DNA of 64,000 nt from Calliopum simillimum (lineage: Eukaryota > Arthropoda > Insecta > Diptera > Lauxaniidae), in the NCBI GenBank assembly GCA_951812925.1, contig OX638369.1, positions 64,556,228-64,620,227 on the forward strand, given 5' to 3'. The translations under genes were made by a program, and so were the position numbers. The notes beneath the pieces were generated by a model. That model had not been told where the DNA came from. It was given only the letters and a program-made list of their open reading frames with translations, and did no database searches. This document shows, in pieces, positions 11,299 to 20,935 of this stretch. How positions within the stretch are numbered: position 1 is the first letter of the stretch; every line of letters starts with the position of its first letter.

Positions 11299-12334
11299 TT
11301 TTCTGTTTTCAAAGGTAAATGGAAACTACTCTCAAAAATTCGTACTTTAACCATTTTAAAATTTGGTCCCTATTTTTCGAGCTAAAAGCCTTTAAGGGGT
11401 ATGAACACTGTAAACGCTTTAATTTCAGGTGGTTTTTATTTTATTAATTTAGAAAAATTGGCTTGACATATAAATATAAAACTTTGTATACGTATTAATT
11501 GAAGTTAGTACTACATGAAAAAATTTGGAATTTTTTTTTTATGTATCGAGTTTGGCCACAGTCCTCCGTCAAACATGATGCGCCTAAAAATTTGATGCCA
11601 GTGGCGTTGACCTTTGCAGCAAAACGGAGCGTCTAATAGCAAAAAACCAAAAATATTTTTCAAGTACATATAAATGACTATAGCTTGACTTAGGGGATTT
11701 TGAAAATATCAATTTACAACAAAATTACTACCGACTAAAAAAAAAAGAAAAATTTAATGAAATTTTCTCTAATTAAAAGTTCATAAAAAAAGAGTAAGAA
11801 ATGAAAGAAAACCGCTACGTCCTGCCGTATCTCGCAAAACTCTACGTATTTTTGATCTCGAACGTGGTATTCATAAGTTGATATTTCAAGGGGTAGAGGT
11901 AACTTTGGCAGCCTCTTCCGCTCGAAGTATCAACTTATGGATACCGCGTCCCAGATCAAAAATACATACGCAAAATTTTATTGGCAGTAATTTTTGTTCA
12001 AAATATTTTTCTGTCCGATCAATCGGAAACGAGATAAATCGAATCAAACATATTTCAAGATGGCGGCTAAAGCGCAAGGGTAGGGAGGTCACGTTTTTGG
12101 CGTTAAGCCTCAATAGTGGTCCTTAAAACATTAAGCTAAGCAATTGCAGTGCGAAATTTTTTCTAGGTCATTTTTTGACAACTTTACTGTACTAATATAA
12201 AGTTTTCTTATATTATTTTTGGATAAATAAACTTTTTATGTGATAAATTGTTTACATTGGTTACTTTTCAAATTCAAGGTCTCAAGAAAGTTAATGAAAT
12301 AATTGTACTCCTGTGACGCTCCATCCATTGCATA
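11299..12334. other. Non-coding stretch with a short inverted repeat
   Basis: At 11846-11885 and 11925-11976 the sequence GTATTTTTGATCTCGAACG and its imperfect complement form an inverted repeat of about 45 bp per arm. Overlapping open frames on both strands there are shadows of that repeat. Nothing else is identified. Confidence 0.5.
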
Positions 12335-13880
12335 GGGGAGACTGGGGTACATTTGACACAAAATTTTCAAAGGCCTGTATCATTGAAAATTATTGCACGA
12401 TCTGAATACTCTTTACTGTTTCTGAAACATTGATTGTTTAAGATTAAAACCAAGGAAAAAAAATTTTTAAAAAGACTGCATTAAGAGTACTTTTTTAAAT
12501 TTTTTCAAAAAAAGTCATTTTGTCAAATGTGCCAGGTACGGGGCACATTTGACATTGCAAGGGGCACATTTAACACTCACAAAAATAACACAGAAACATT
12601 AAACAAAACATTAATACATATATTTTTTTTCATATATTGTAAATACAAATTAACGGAGACTTATTTTATATATAAGTGTGAGAAGTCGATGTCAAATACG
12701 TATTTAGTGCGTGAACGTGAAGTTGAGGCTGGATTTGTTGGAGTTGGTAGTTTAAACTCAATTGCACTCCTCAAAGTCAGGCAAAAATCTTCCACTTCCG
12801 GTTTTATTAAAACCCAACTTAATGGTGAAACTCTTCTCAAATAACTGATCTTGTATGAGGTATAGCCAATTAAGTACTTACTTCTACAATTTCTCCCACA
12901 TAAAAAAATGGGTTTTTGGATTTTTCGCCAAATTTCCCAAGGACAATATATAAGTATTAAGTACAATTTCCAACAATACCCTTAATGAAAATATCAACAT
13001 AAAATGTAAGATAAGACCCAGTTTGGTGGGAATTTCTTTGGTCTGGATTTTGGGTAACACCATCGTCAAGATATCTGCAGCGCTTTAACATGATGGGGCG
13101 TATTTCAAATCAATTTGATTATTATTAAAAACTTCGCATACATGATGAACTTTGATGTCAATATGCTTACTTCGGGAATTAATCCATCCAGATTTTCAAA
13201 TTAAAATAAGTGGTAGAGGTCCTGGAAAGCATCTATTCAAAAATCTTGTGTTGTAGATAAAACAAAGGTAACAAATTTTATTAAATCAAATGAAATAGAT
13301 TCTGTTCGGAAGTCGGTGTTTCTCTTTGGTTTCCGATATTAGAAATAGCGTATTTAATTTTTTTCATCGCCATCGTCTTCATTTTATAGTGTCATACCAT
13401 ATCTTTAAAAGATAAAACTAGAAAATCTTTTAAAATACACAAACACGAACGTCAAATGTGCCTCTTCGGCAAAAGTCAAATGTGCCCCTTCGGCAAAAGT
13501 CAAATGTGCCCCGAAATCTCTTGAAGAATTAAAAATATTTTATAATTTAAACTATTTGACCTTGACAAAAAAACACTTTTATTCTATTAATTATAAAGGT
13601 TAGTGCTACCAAATTTTCATACTTACTTTCAAAAAACAATACAAATTTATTTGCAAAATCCTTACGAACAAGATGCCGAAAATTACAAAAAAATACACAA
13701 AAAGTTAAAAAAGCGTATTAGCGCGGGAGGAGTCGCAAGAGAACTGCCAAAGTTCATTACGTTGCTTCCACTCTAATTAGTTATGTTTCTGCATTTCAGG
13801 TTTTTGGTTCGAAAGGCGTGTTCACACCGATAATGACAAAGTCAAATGTGCCCCGGTGTCAAATGTACCCCAGCTTACCC
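12335..13880. mobile_element. TIR transposon with GTCAAATGTGCCCC word repeats
   Basis: Ends are GGGGAGACTGGGGTACA and, inverted, GGGTAAGCTGGGGTACA, flanked by TA at 12333-12334 and 13881-13882. The word GTCAAATGTGCCCC or its complement occurs about nine times with small changes: in both TIRs (12344, 13858) and clustered at 12522, 12540, 12561, 13451, 13475, 13499 and 13841. Such subterminal repeats are typical of transposase binding sites. A relic resembling the C-terminal region of pogo/jerky-type proteins lies on the minus strand. A possible N-terminal helix-turn-helix frame (GGVARELPKF) lies near 13720-13760 on the opposite strand. The ends match the elements at 15306 and 37239. Confidence 0.75.
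12664..12966 (-). pseudogene. C-terminal relic of a pogo/jerky-like transposase (tentative)
   Basis: The minus-strand frame of about 100 residues contains SYLRRVSPLSWVLIKPEVED, then FKLPTPT and SRSRTKYVFDIDF. A strand of sequence, an acidic PE.ED patch, an LPTPT motif and a final SRT..F.FD.D block resemble the tail of pogo/jerky-type DDE transposases. A frameshift is apparent upstream near 12900. The DDE catalytic core is not present. Identification is by remembered family pattern only. Confidence 0.4.
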
Positions 13881-15305
13881 TATATAGTAGTGCTTACAAT
13901 TGTTGCATGCCATAAATCATTACTTTAAAAAAGTTTTAAAATTTTAGCAAAACAAATTTGTTTCAATTCAATAAAGCGAAAAATTAACTTTAAGTTATGT
14001 ATATACGGATATGTACATAATTTGATACAAAACGTAAGAGTTTGTAAAATTTAGCGAATGACAAAATAAAACATTTGTGAACATTTGAAGATGTGCCCAC
14101 ATACAGTTGGTATGTGTGTACGAATATGTAGTTGGTATGTGTGTACGAATATGTAGTTGGTATCACTTCCTTACAGGAATCAAAATCAAAACCTCCACAA
14201 AGGCAGTCAACAGTCAAATAAACATTCCACACTTGACGCAACATACTGACGAGCAGGTGACGTGTTGCAGCAACCACGACATTCACTCACTTAGCTGTGC
14301 TGTCGTTTTGACACCTGCTAAGGCGATACCATAATATAGTACCTACATATTGGTATTTTCTGCATCGCACACTTTTTAATATGATTCCCTCAACTTTTAA
14401 TTACTTTCTATTTACAGTGGCGAGAGCGCCGAGCTGAGTCTCAAATGTGATATAGATTTCTTTTTTTTTTTATTTTGCAATTACAGCCCGTGTTGCCGCC
14501 TGTTTTAATTAGAGCTGAGGGTTGTATCTCTTATTCGTGTATGCTATTGACATACCTTGCATATTTATGAGTTTGTTACTTTGAAATGAACACCACTGCC
14601 ACATATTGCGCCCAGCCATTCAGATAAAAAAAAGCTTCCGCCTTGGGTGTAAATTGTGTGATCATGTTACTGTTGCATTTTACAAGTCTTATTAGTAAGT
14701 GTGCTCGTATGTAATACAAAAATTTTACTTATTGAACTAAAATAGACATATGCACATGATATATGCAAATATACAAACTCAATTAGTTATTAAATTAACT
14801 AGACCCCATTAACCTCTCTCAAATCACACAATTGTTTTTATTACATTTTAAGCGATATAAGGCATTCCGATGTATTTTTCGATTCTTAACCCGAATCCGG
14901 TCACAAAACTGCTATATCATTTCTGGCTTTTGTGACATTTTAACATAAAAATGCAAACAATACAGTTTTCTATGCTATTTTTGAAGTTACATGCATAACA
15001 GCTTAGGGTAATCGTAGGTATTCAGTTTTACTTCTTAATTTTTTTGGTCCAGGAAAACTATGGCATATCTTAAAAGACTAAATTTCTGCATGCTGAAAAA
15101 AATTCTATATTTTGATAAAAAAATGCTTCCTGCACTATGTGCTCGGAAACCATGTAAATGTCAAAAATTGACGACCATAAGTAAGTAGTAAAGAATTTGA
15201 TAAAATTTAACAAAGCCCAATTCAAAAAATTTCATAGTAAAATATTTCGACGAAAAACAGGACATTTTCGAAAATTCAACAGTATTTGAAACAGAAGAAC
15301 TTATA
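13881..15305. other. Non-coding stretch between two TIR elements
   Basis: Contains the short tandem repeat at 14105-14164 and a somewhat GC-richer patch at 14190-14330 with no sustained coding frame. A diverged foldback-core fragment (CCGAATCCGG then CTGCTATATCATTTCTGG) sits near 14890-14925. Confidence 0.4.
14105..14164. repeat. 25-bp tandem repeat
   Basis: The unit begins AGTTGGTATGTGTGTACG at 14105 and 14130, with a partial third copy at 14155. It is a simple minisatellite and creates the open frames seen on both strands nearby. Confidence 0.8.
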
Positions 15306-16141
15306 GGGGAACTGATGCTATTGTGGTATAGCTAATGTTAAGGTGGAATTTGAAAGAGAACCGTTAAATCAATTTCAGCCAAATTTTTTTATTCTGATCA
15401 TTGAAGTATTGGCTACAGAATATTTTTCAATTAATTGTGTGCAATTTCATTAAAAAAATTTATTGAGCAAAATCTGAAAAAAGTCAAAAAAGCTGTTTTC
15501 AAAAAGTTGGCAGGTGGTGCAATGTGGTATATATACTGATCAGTGCTTGTAAAGTAAGCTGGTAATGTGGTACATATAAGTAAGGTAATGTGGTATACTT
15601 AACCCTACAACCAAATATACAGTTTGAAAGGTATGAAATAAGTTCATTATAACATTTACATTGGTTCTCAAACTCATAGTTCTTATTAAAAAATAAACAG
15701 CCATCAAATAATTGTTAAGAATATCAAGAAATGTTCATGTACCACATTAGCGAAGCCCGACTATACCACACTAGCCAATTTTTAGAAATTACAAAATTGT
15801 AAAAATTAAATTGAATACTTTGTGAATTTAGATAGTTAAACACTTACTTCGCAATATTTTTCACTTACCTTAATTGAATATAAATAAAACTTCCACAGAA
15901 AAAAACTTTTTCTTAACAAAATTTTTTGCGTAAAATGTGGAAAAAAAATCGACCACACGCGATTTGCGTTTCGTTCAACTGACATCGGAAAAATTTTGTT
16001 TGGTCCATGACAGCAACACATCCTTGGTTTTTTATGTTTTCTGACAGGATAAAAGCAGTGACGTTCGCAGGTTCTTTCCTAAATCGGAGATATGCGACCA
16101 TACCACATTGAAAAACTATACCATAATAGCATCAGTTCCCC
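15306..16141. mobile_element. TIR transposon with TAATGTGGTATA word repeats
   Basis: The 836-bp element has a 26-bp near-perfect TIR starting GGGGAACTGATGCTATTGTG, flanked by TA at 15304-15305 and 16142-16143. The word AATGTGGTATA or its complement TATACCACATT occurs about eight times: near 15324, 15521, 15563, 15586, 15739, 15762, 16099 and 16117. Two of these fall inside the TIRs. No convincing coding sequence is seen, so it is non-autonomous. Terminal GGGG and TA duplication link it to 12335-13880 and 37239-38070. Confidence 0.8.
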
Positions 16142-16188
16142 TACTAGGTACTTACATACAAATGTATAGTTTTTTGAAAAATTAAACA

Positions 16189-16801
16189 GAACAAACAAAA
16201 ACGTTTGGAAAATAACTTATTATACGCTTATTGAAGCAAACGTTTTGTTTGGAAATTAAATTGCTAAATGTTTGGAAATTCTTGAATTTTAATTATTTAA
16301 TAATCGAAAGTGCACCCGTTATAGCAAGCTTGTGAAAATCATTTGAAGCAAGCTTATTATAAATGTTTTTAAACAATATTATCCAAATTTTTTTATTCAA
16401 TATTTTTAAATTGTTTTTTTAACTTTTCAATTAACATTTTGTTAATATTTATTAAGTTCATCGAACAACATTTTCCAAACATTTTTATATTTAATTAAAA
16501 ATAAGAAAAAAAAATTGTGTTTACTGAAACTGAACCTGTGACTTCCAAATTATGAGTCGACAATCTTACCAACTGACTTAACGTACCAGTTATGATTCAA
16601 ATGCCTTGTGTTTTACTTTGCTCGATTGTCATTGAAAAAATATAATAAAAATTTCTTCGAATGTTTGGAAAATGATTATTGAAACTTTTGGAAATAAACT
16701 TTTTTCTATTTTCCAAACGTTTGAAAATTGGTTATGAAAACATTTGAAAATTAACTTTTTCCAAGCGTAAAAATGTAAAAGGTTATAAAATCGTTTGTTG
16801 A
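16189..16801. mobile_element. TIR-like element with ACGTTTGGAAAA word repeats and a tRNA-like core
   Basis: Words of the form ACGTTTGGAAA occur at both ends and inside (about 16201, 16230, 16268, 16662) and inverted (TTTCCAAACGTT near 16712; TTTTTCCAAGCGT near 16757). Outer words AACAAAC and GTTTGTTG frame it. Between the word clusters sits a tRNA-like sequence at 16518-16590. The ends are inferred from symmetry; no target duplication could be fixed. It lies about 50 bp from the element ending at 16141. Confidence 0.55.
16518..16590 (-). other. tRNA-like sequence with A and B boxes
   Basis: Read on the minus strand, TAAGTCAGTTGGTAAG (A-box-like, 16580-16565) is followed 30 nt later by GGTTCAGTTTC (B-box-like, 16536-16526). 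The order and spacing match tRNA internal pol III promoters and tRNA-derived SINE heads. The sequence between resembles an anticodon arm but is degenerate, and paired acceptor stems are not clear. It is not a functional tRNA gene. Confidence 0.55.
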
Positions 16802-16996
16802 GAACTTATATAACCTTAAAAATATGCAAATCTAGAGTTTTTTACAGTTAACGCTGATCTCCGAAATAAGCGAATCAAATTTGACTTGTAAATAAAGGGT
16901 GACCCAATACGAGGTCCCTTTTCTAATTGGATTGTTTTGACAGCTGTTATGTGTCAAATGGCTTGTCCATATGACGTTTGTGTTCAGTATTCAATA

Positions 16997-17654
16997 CACA
17001 GAGAAAACAACATTGTCGAAAGTGGCAGAAACGTAGTTATTTTAACCACGTGGCAACCCAAAATTTGCACATGGCTCGTTTGTGGCAGTTTTAACAACGC
17101 ACGTTGCTAATTAGGTTTCAACTACTTTTGTGAGTGATGTAACAACGCGCGTTGCTAAATAAAATACAGAAGAAAAAAAAATTTTCTGAATTAATTTTTT
17201 CCTGTCAACGGTAATGAATACTGACACTATTTTCTTTTTTTATTTTCAATTCTGTGCTTTAAATAAAATTTTTTCTGTTTTGATATTGGGGAGATTTGAA
17301 CCTGGAACCTTTCGTGTGATAGATGCGGACGTTAGCAATTCAGCTACGAGCATCATTATTGTGAAGTTGCCTGAAAGTCTATTTGTTTTGAAATAAGCTA
17401 ATTTGGATTTAACTACGTTTCGTGGTGTTTTAACTACGTTTCGTTGCTGATTTGAGTTTGACAACGCTACATGAGTGTTTTGACTACGTATTGTTGCTGA
17501 TTCGGATGTAACAGCGCTTGGCAACCAGCGTTGTTGAAAAATTTTCAACCACGTTTGTGAGTGATTTCGCAACGCACCATACAAATATGAGCCTGGGGCG
17601 TTGTTAAATCCAAATCAACAACGAAACGTAGTTAAAACACTTCTACGCTCTGTG
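16997..17654. mobile_element. TIR element inserted in a transposon, with TAACTACGTTTCG words and a tRNA-like core
   Basis: The insert runs from CACAGAG to CTCTGTG and is flanked by TA on both sides (16995-16996, 17655-17656); it interrupts the 5' part of the Tc-like relic. The word TAACTACGTTTCG or its complement CGAAACGTAGTTAAAA occurs about six times (near 17031, 17410, 17430, 17485, 17625). CAACGC..GTTGCTAA words occur near 17096 and 17141, and TTGTGAGTGAT occurs twice. A tRNA-like sequence occupies the middle. There is no transposase, so it is non-autonomous. Confidence 0.7.
17282..17356 (-). other. tRNA-like sequence with A and B boxes
   Basis: On the minus strand GTAGCTGAATTGCTAA (17347-17332) matches a pol III A box, and GGTTCAAATCTC (17302-17291) matches a B box, again 30 nt apart. 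The segment ends in a T-arm-like GGTTCCAGGTTCAAATCTC. It resembles a degenerate tRNA or tRNA-derived SINE head. Its placement in the centre of a TIR element parallels 16518-16590. Confidence 0.6.
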
Positions 17655-17918
17655 TACGACTCAATCATGAATAGGCTTCCTACTGAACAATGTTTATTAA
17701 TTGCGGAAACTTACTACCAAAATCAGTCATCAGTTAGAGAATGTTATAGAGTTCTTCAACATCATTTTGGTCGTTATGAGCGTCCAAATGAGCGCACTAT
17801 TCGTAACACCATCACCAGATTTCAAAGCAATTTTACACTATTGGACGTTCATCAGTTTTTTTTTTTAAATCGCTCATCGAGCTAATCGATTATCAGGGTC
17901 GAATTTCAGTTACCAAAT

Positions 17919-18763
17919 GATGTATCAAAAAAAAGGTTTGATAAAAATTAACTGACAAACTGAGTATGCAGTTATTTTTCTGTTTATTTGCAAATTCAAA
18001 AAAAGTATTTTTGAAGATTCTACCTGGTCGCGTTAACGAGATATTGTATTTTTAACAATTTTTTTTTTAAATTTTTTGTTGAAAAAAAAAATTATTTTTG
18101 GTTTTTTTTAGAAAATCAGCAACAAAAGAAAATAAGAAGAATTATTTTCAATGGCTTCAGAATTGGTATATCTCGTTTGGTTTTTGAGAAATTTGAATCT
18201 AAACGTTTTGTTTTTCGAGATTTTTGAAGTTATATGTATAACAGAACAAGCCACAAAAAACTTTTTTAACTAATTCAGGGTCGCTGATTCGGAATCCGGA
18301 ACACTTTTTTTCTATCACGTCTGAGATCAGAGTTATCCTTGGTTTAAAGTGTAGAAAAGGCTATTTCACATATGGCGTACATCCAGGAAGTAGTGTAGTG
18401 TAAGAACTTCCTTATTTAGTTATAAAACCTCAAAAATCTCAAAAAACAAAACTGTTAGGTTAAAATTTCTCAAAAACCATATTAGGTATAGCAATTCTGA
18501 GGACGGACTCAGCATTGAAATTTACATTGTAAATGAATTTTTTTGTTTTCGTTTGTTGCCAATTTTCTAAAAAAAACCCAAAAATTCACTTTTTTATTAA
18601 AATGTTCAAAAAAAAATTTTTTTAAATATAATATCTCGTTAACGCAATCAGGTAGAATTTTCAAAAATATGTACCATTTTTGAATCTGCAAATAAACGGA
18701 AAAATAACTGCATACTCAGTTTGTCAGTTAATTTTTGTCAAACCTATTTTTTTTGAAACAATG
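17919..18763. repeat. Foldback element, about 845 bp
   Basis: Left arm (from TGTATCAAAAAAAAGG at 17921) and right arm (to about 18763) are inverted copies: AACTGACAAACTGAGTATG pairs with CATACTCAGTTTGTCAGTT. CGTTAACGAGATATTG pairs with AATATCTCGTTAACG. Each arm carries the foldback core (TCTCGTTTGGTTTTTGAG). The preceding AAATCGCTCATCGAGC leader, at 17868, is also present before the related half copy at 49975. Confidence 0.8.
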
Positions 18764-19350
18764 TGAAGACCATTGGGTGAAATTTGGCACTCTGCCTCCA
18801 TCGTCAAAGTTATCTCAAGGGATTGAAAATGAGCGAAATTGGTCGAAGGGCACTCCTACCGCCCATACAAAGCATATGTTCAAAACGCAGCAATAGGAAC
18901 ATTATTTGCGATAACGCAAGCAAAATAAACATAATTACTAGGGATAGTAAATACAAGCCCTGAGCAAGAACTAGGGAAATTCGGAGTAGAGGGCGTGGCA
19001 CCTCCCATAGAAGCAAAAGTTTAAAAATGCTATACTGAAAGCATTATTTGAGATAATCTAACCAAACTTCCAACAATATCTCAGGGCGAAAATCGACAAT
19101 TCCCCGATTTGTGACCGTAACACACAACTCTCCTTAATCATAACCGATTTGTTCTTATATTCTCCTAGGAGTTACGGGAGAATAAAACAATTTATTTAAA
19201 TAAATACTTGTATGTACAAAAATATCGCATAGTACTTATGAACTAAGTAAGTGTTTAATATTATACTTGAAATGCAGTGTAGGGTATTTAGTTTTTGGCC
19301 AGGCTAAAGATACCACCCTTACTAATTTCTTGATTTCTTTATCGTTTGAA
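18764..19350 (+). repeat. Dispersed dipteran repeat (mini-me/DINE-like), 5'-truncated
   Basis: It contains the recurrent phrases GAAATTTGGCACTCTGCCTC, GATTGAAAATGAGCGAAAT, GGGCGTGGCACCTCCCATA and the terminus GTGTAGGGTATTTAG then TTTGGCCAGG, in the same order as the fuller copy at 60325-61145. About 160 bp of unrelated sequence (19100-19262), including a CTCCTAGGAG word like the RTE tail, separates the two parts. Family naming is from memory of fly repeats with this layout. Confidence 0.55.
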
Positions 19351-20189
19351 GTGTTGTCACCAAGTGTAATATGTTTTTTTAATCGTCATGTTATATAGAA
19401 AAAATAACACCCATATTTTGACCTGCACGATTATCAGGTAAATCATTATCTTAAGAATCAAAAGGGTCAATTTCTTCTATGACATGTATACATAGTGGGC
19501 GGGAATCGGTAGAACAATGTTAGATTCCTGGGACTATTCTGAACTACTTTTTTTAGTGGCATTTTTTGAAATTAGCAAAACGAAAGGAAAATAGCCATCG
19601 GAAGATTGAAATTTTTTCGTTCGAAAGGAATCAAGTTTGTTATTGATGGTCCTTAAGTTTGTGATGTCACAATGAAGCTGTCATTGAGCATAAAACCATG
19701 AAGTTTTTTTAATTTTTTAATTTATTTTTGAGCGGATGTAATTCATGATTTTGGATTTGACATTTTATCTGAAAACTGTGACGTGATCGAAAAATTATAA
19801 ATGCAATCCTATTATGTCAATAGCAAGGAATAATAACATTGTCAGAACTAAAGGACGATTAAAAAATCTGAAAATTGCATTCCAGTGTTATTTATCTAAG
19901 ATCGATTAATCCCGAAAACAGACCCGTACTCAGATTTTCCCGACATTTTAGTGTATCCTATCATTGCTTCCTGCCCACCGTGCCTAGGGAACGTTTTTAT
20001 TAAAATTCTCGAATGGCCTAAGTATTACAGTATAGATATGTCGCAACTGTTCATTGTTTGTTAAATAAAATTACATGCGATTTTTAAGTTGCAAGTGTAC
20101 AAACAAACAACTGAGCAACTGTGTGTAAAATATCTTACATCACGTAGTAAAATCAAAGCTGCTGGTAAACAACAAATTCATTCATGAAA
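19351..20189. other. Non-coding stretch
   Basis: No gene, RNA or convincing repeat is recognised. AT-rich with ordinary unique-looking sequence. Confidence 0.35.
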
Positions 20190-20935
20190 ATGTATGTCCA
20201 TTCTCACATTTCGCATGCTCCCGCTCTCACGCAATTCAATGCGCGAGAGAATGAAGGTTAAAAACCCCCCATCAAACATAAATACAACCACAACGAACAT
20301 GTCGTCTATGCTCCAACTGCGTTTGAAAGCACACAAGCCAACTTCAGTCCGATTCTCTTATACTCTGTGGAGACGAACATATTGTGCTTCGTGATTTTTG
20401 GCGTTTTTGGTCTGTTTAGCCCAACGGCATAGTGGCCGAATACAATGCTGTCTGCTCCAACTAACCGAGTCAAAATCAAAAAGCAAGAAATTCGCCCAGT
20501 TTCAGTCTTTTCAAATCGGGCTAAACAGTTGGTCGTATTGAGCGGCTGATACGCGTCGTCGTTTGCGCTTTTATTGCATTCAGCCGCACGCCTCAAACGT
20601 TCTCCATAATTTTATGCATTATCCATCGGATACACAGAGTGCTTAGCTGCTTAGCAATTACCACGTGCTGTGTTGTTTATCTTTGAAAACTTCTATCTTA
20701 TCCAAAGTTTTCACTACGTTCGCTCGTTAGCTAGCGGTAGCTTATCTTATCGGTTGTTCTTGTTGTTCGTTGTGCGTTCGCCGTCGTTGGTTTTCATCAT
20801 TCGATTGCAAATCCAATGTCAGTAAATTTGTGACACAAATCTGATAAATACATAAATAAATAAAAAAAGAATTAAAAAAAAAAAATTAATTAAAAAAAAG
20901 TGAAATCAAATTCAATGGTCATTTTGCGAAAGTGA
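20190..20935 (+). promoter_or_regulatory. Candidate promoter and untranslated first exon
   Basis: This stretch is visibly GC-richer than its surroundings and free of recognised repeats. It has five TATC words in 75 bp (20678, 20694, 20699, 20743, 20748), three of which match the GATA-factor consensus WGATAR on the minus strand, and a CACGTG E-box at about 20671. It is followed by a GTTCG-rich run like many fly 5' UTRs and an A-rich stretch, with GTGAGAGT (20929) as a possible splice donor. No long reading frame is present. It could be an upstream first exon of the gene whose ATG exon lies at 32146, or of another gene. Confidence 0.35.

Larger units (their letters stand above)
16895..17857 (+). 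pseudogene. Tc-like transposon 5' part with helix-turn-helix transposase fragment
   Basis: The left end reads AAGGGTGACCC after TA, matching the CACCCTT end of the relic at 2030-2769. After an inserted element (16997-17654), frame 17667-17857 encodes a fragment starting MNRLPTEQCLLIAETYYQNQ and continuing to YERPNERTIRNTITRFQ, the N-terminal helix-turn-helix of this insect transposase group (DUF4817-like). It stops where a foldback-related sequence begins. The catalytic DDE half is absent. Together with 2030-2690 it represents the two halves of one family. Confidence 0.7.

Noticed and set aside
17282..17356. Functional tRNA gene
   Set aside because: A and B boxes are present but stems do not pair well, and it sits in a TIR element; kept only as tRNA-like.
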